A stretch of DNA of 64,000 bases from Chromatiaceae bacterium (GTDB lineage Bacteria > Pseudomonadota > Gammaproteobacteria > Chromatiales > Chromatiaceae): positions 1 through 64,000 of the forward strand of contig JACKMX010000005.1 of NCBI GenBank assembly GCA_024235175.1. The letters run 5' to 3'. Each line of letters opens with the position of its first letter. The stretch's first letter is position 1. Made by a program: the position numbers and the translations under genes. Under the pieces are notes generated by a model, which was not told where the DNA came from, did no database searches, and saw nothing but the letters and a program-made list of their open reading frames with translations. Below, piece by piece: positions 63,636-64,000 of this stretch.

Positions 63636-64000
63636 CTATTTCCGTGCCTTGCTTTGATAGGGCAGCGGCGTGACCAGCCGCACCAGCAGCACCACTGAGC
63701 GCGCCTGCAGTGGATACTTTTCATTGGAGTGGAAGAAGCGGTTGTCATCACGTTTACCCGTGCTGTAACTGGTATCGATCAGGACCTGCCAGCGGGCGTG
63801 CTGTGGTTCCGACGGAAGGGAGAAGTCGATATTTTCGTGATGGGCATTCAGCAGCATTATCATGGTGTCGTCTTCAACCGGGCGGCCGCGTTCGTCATAA
63901 TCCTCGATGGCATTGCCGGCAAGCAGCAGCCCGAGACAGCGGGCGAATGACTGCTGCCATTCGCGTTTGGTCATTTCGCGGCCTGAGGTTGCCAGCCAGC
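63636..64000 (-). CDS. glgX: Glycogen debranching enzyme GlgX, C-terminal part
   Basis: Only the last 121 residues are in the window; the reading frame stays open to the right edge (WLATSGREMTKREWQQSFAR). The segment CLGLLLAGNAIEDYDERGRP, DDTMIMLLNAHHENIDFSLP matches the beta-domain of GlgX/TreX isoamylase-type debranching enzymes, which cut alpha-1,6 branches of glycogen. The apparent ATG at 63974 is internal. Its end faces the DsrC-like gene end, 45 bp away. Confidence 0.88.
   Translation of the reverse strand, partial: WLATSGREMTKREWQQSFARCLGLLLAGNAIEDYDERGRPVEDDTMIMLLNAHHENIDFSLPSEPQHARWQVLIDTSYSTGKRDDNRFFHSNEKYPLQARSVVLLVRLVTPLPYQSKARK

Noticed and set aside
1..64000. tRNA, rRNA or CRISPR features
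   Set aside because: No tRNA-like cloverleaf, rRNA sequence or regularly spaced direct-repeat array was found by reading both strands.

Overview
The window looks like a chromosome segment of a facultatively anaerobic, denitrifying gammaproteobacterium, perhaps related to sulfur-oxidising marine or symbiotic lineages. This rests on a cytochrome cd1 nitrite reductase (NirS) beside a DsrC/TusE-like protein, several PEP-CTERM/exosortase proteins, the CreBC - VIT/vWA - exosortase K cassette, PPK2, RtcB and many short palindromic repeats. The taxon is inference; no rRNA, tRNA or CRISPR array was seen.

Left third (1-14600): a CHASE/PAS histidine kinase and a sigma-54 response regulator are followed by two related transport modules. 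Module 1 is DUF47/PhoU-like, Pit phosphate transporter and ArsB/NhaD-type permease. Module 2 is PhoU-like, permease and CBS protein. Each module starts with the same array: an upstream palindrome, a second half-site 99 bp downstream, a -24/-12 promoter about 181 bp from the palindrome, and a leader RNA with three hairpins that show some compensatory changes. A third, more diverged copy of the DNA array precedes a frameshifted membrane-protein gene and a second response regulator whose ATPase motifs are damaged.

Middle (14600-49300): katG; a small secreted protein; an MMPL/RND exporter fused to a cyclic-nucleotide-binding domain and coupled to a secreted protein; ppk2; a five-EF-hand secreted protein; a kinase-FHA-pseudokinase-TIR fusion; sixA; two exosortase-sorted secreted proteins (CAP and metalloprotease); a Ca2+-type P-ATPase; a DegP/DegQ protease; a NUDIX - eIF2B-like - archease - rtcB operon; gamma-glutamyltransferase; a 51-aa sorted-peptide gene with a sigma-54 promoter; a DedA/YqaA protein; a CDF metal transporter; and creB-creC-VIT/vWA-xrtK.

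Right part (49200-64000): a palindromic repeat lengthens the xrtK reading frame. A decayed REP-associated tyrosine transposase lies between inverted REP-like palindromes. Two recombinase-in-trio (RIT) elements follow, one inserted inside ritC of the other. Then come a PEP-CTERM protein with a candidate sigma-54 promoter, dinB, nirS, a LysR regulator divergent from a DsrC-like gene, and the 3' end of glgX running off the window.

Where an upstream start lacked support, the start codon was chosen by ribosome-binding site, operon overlap or family length. Such choices are stated in the entries.
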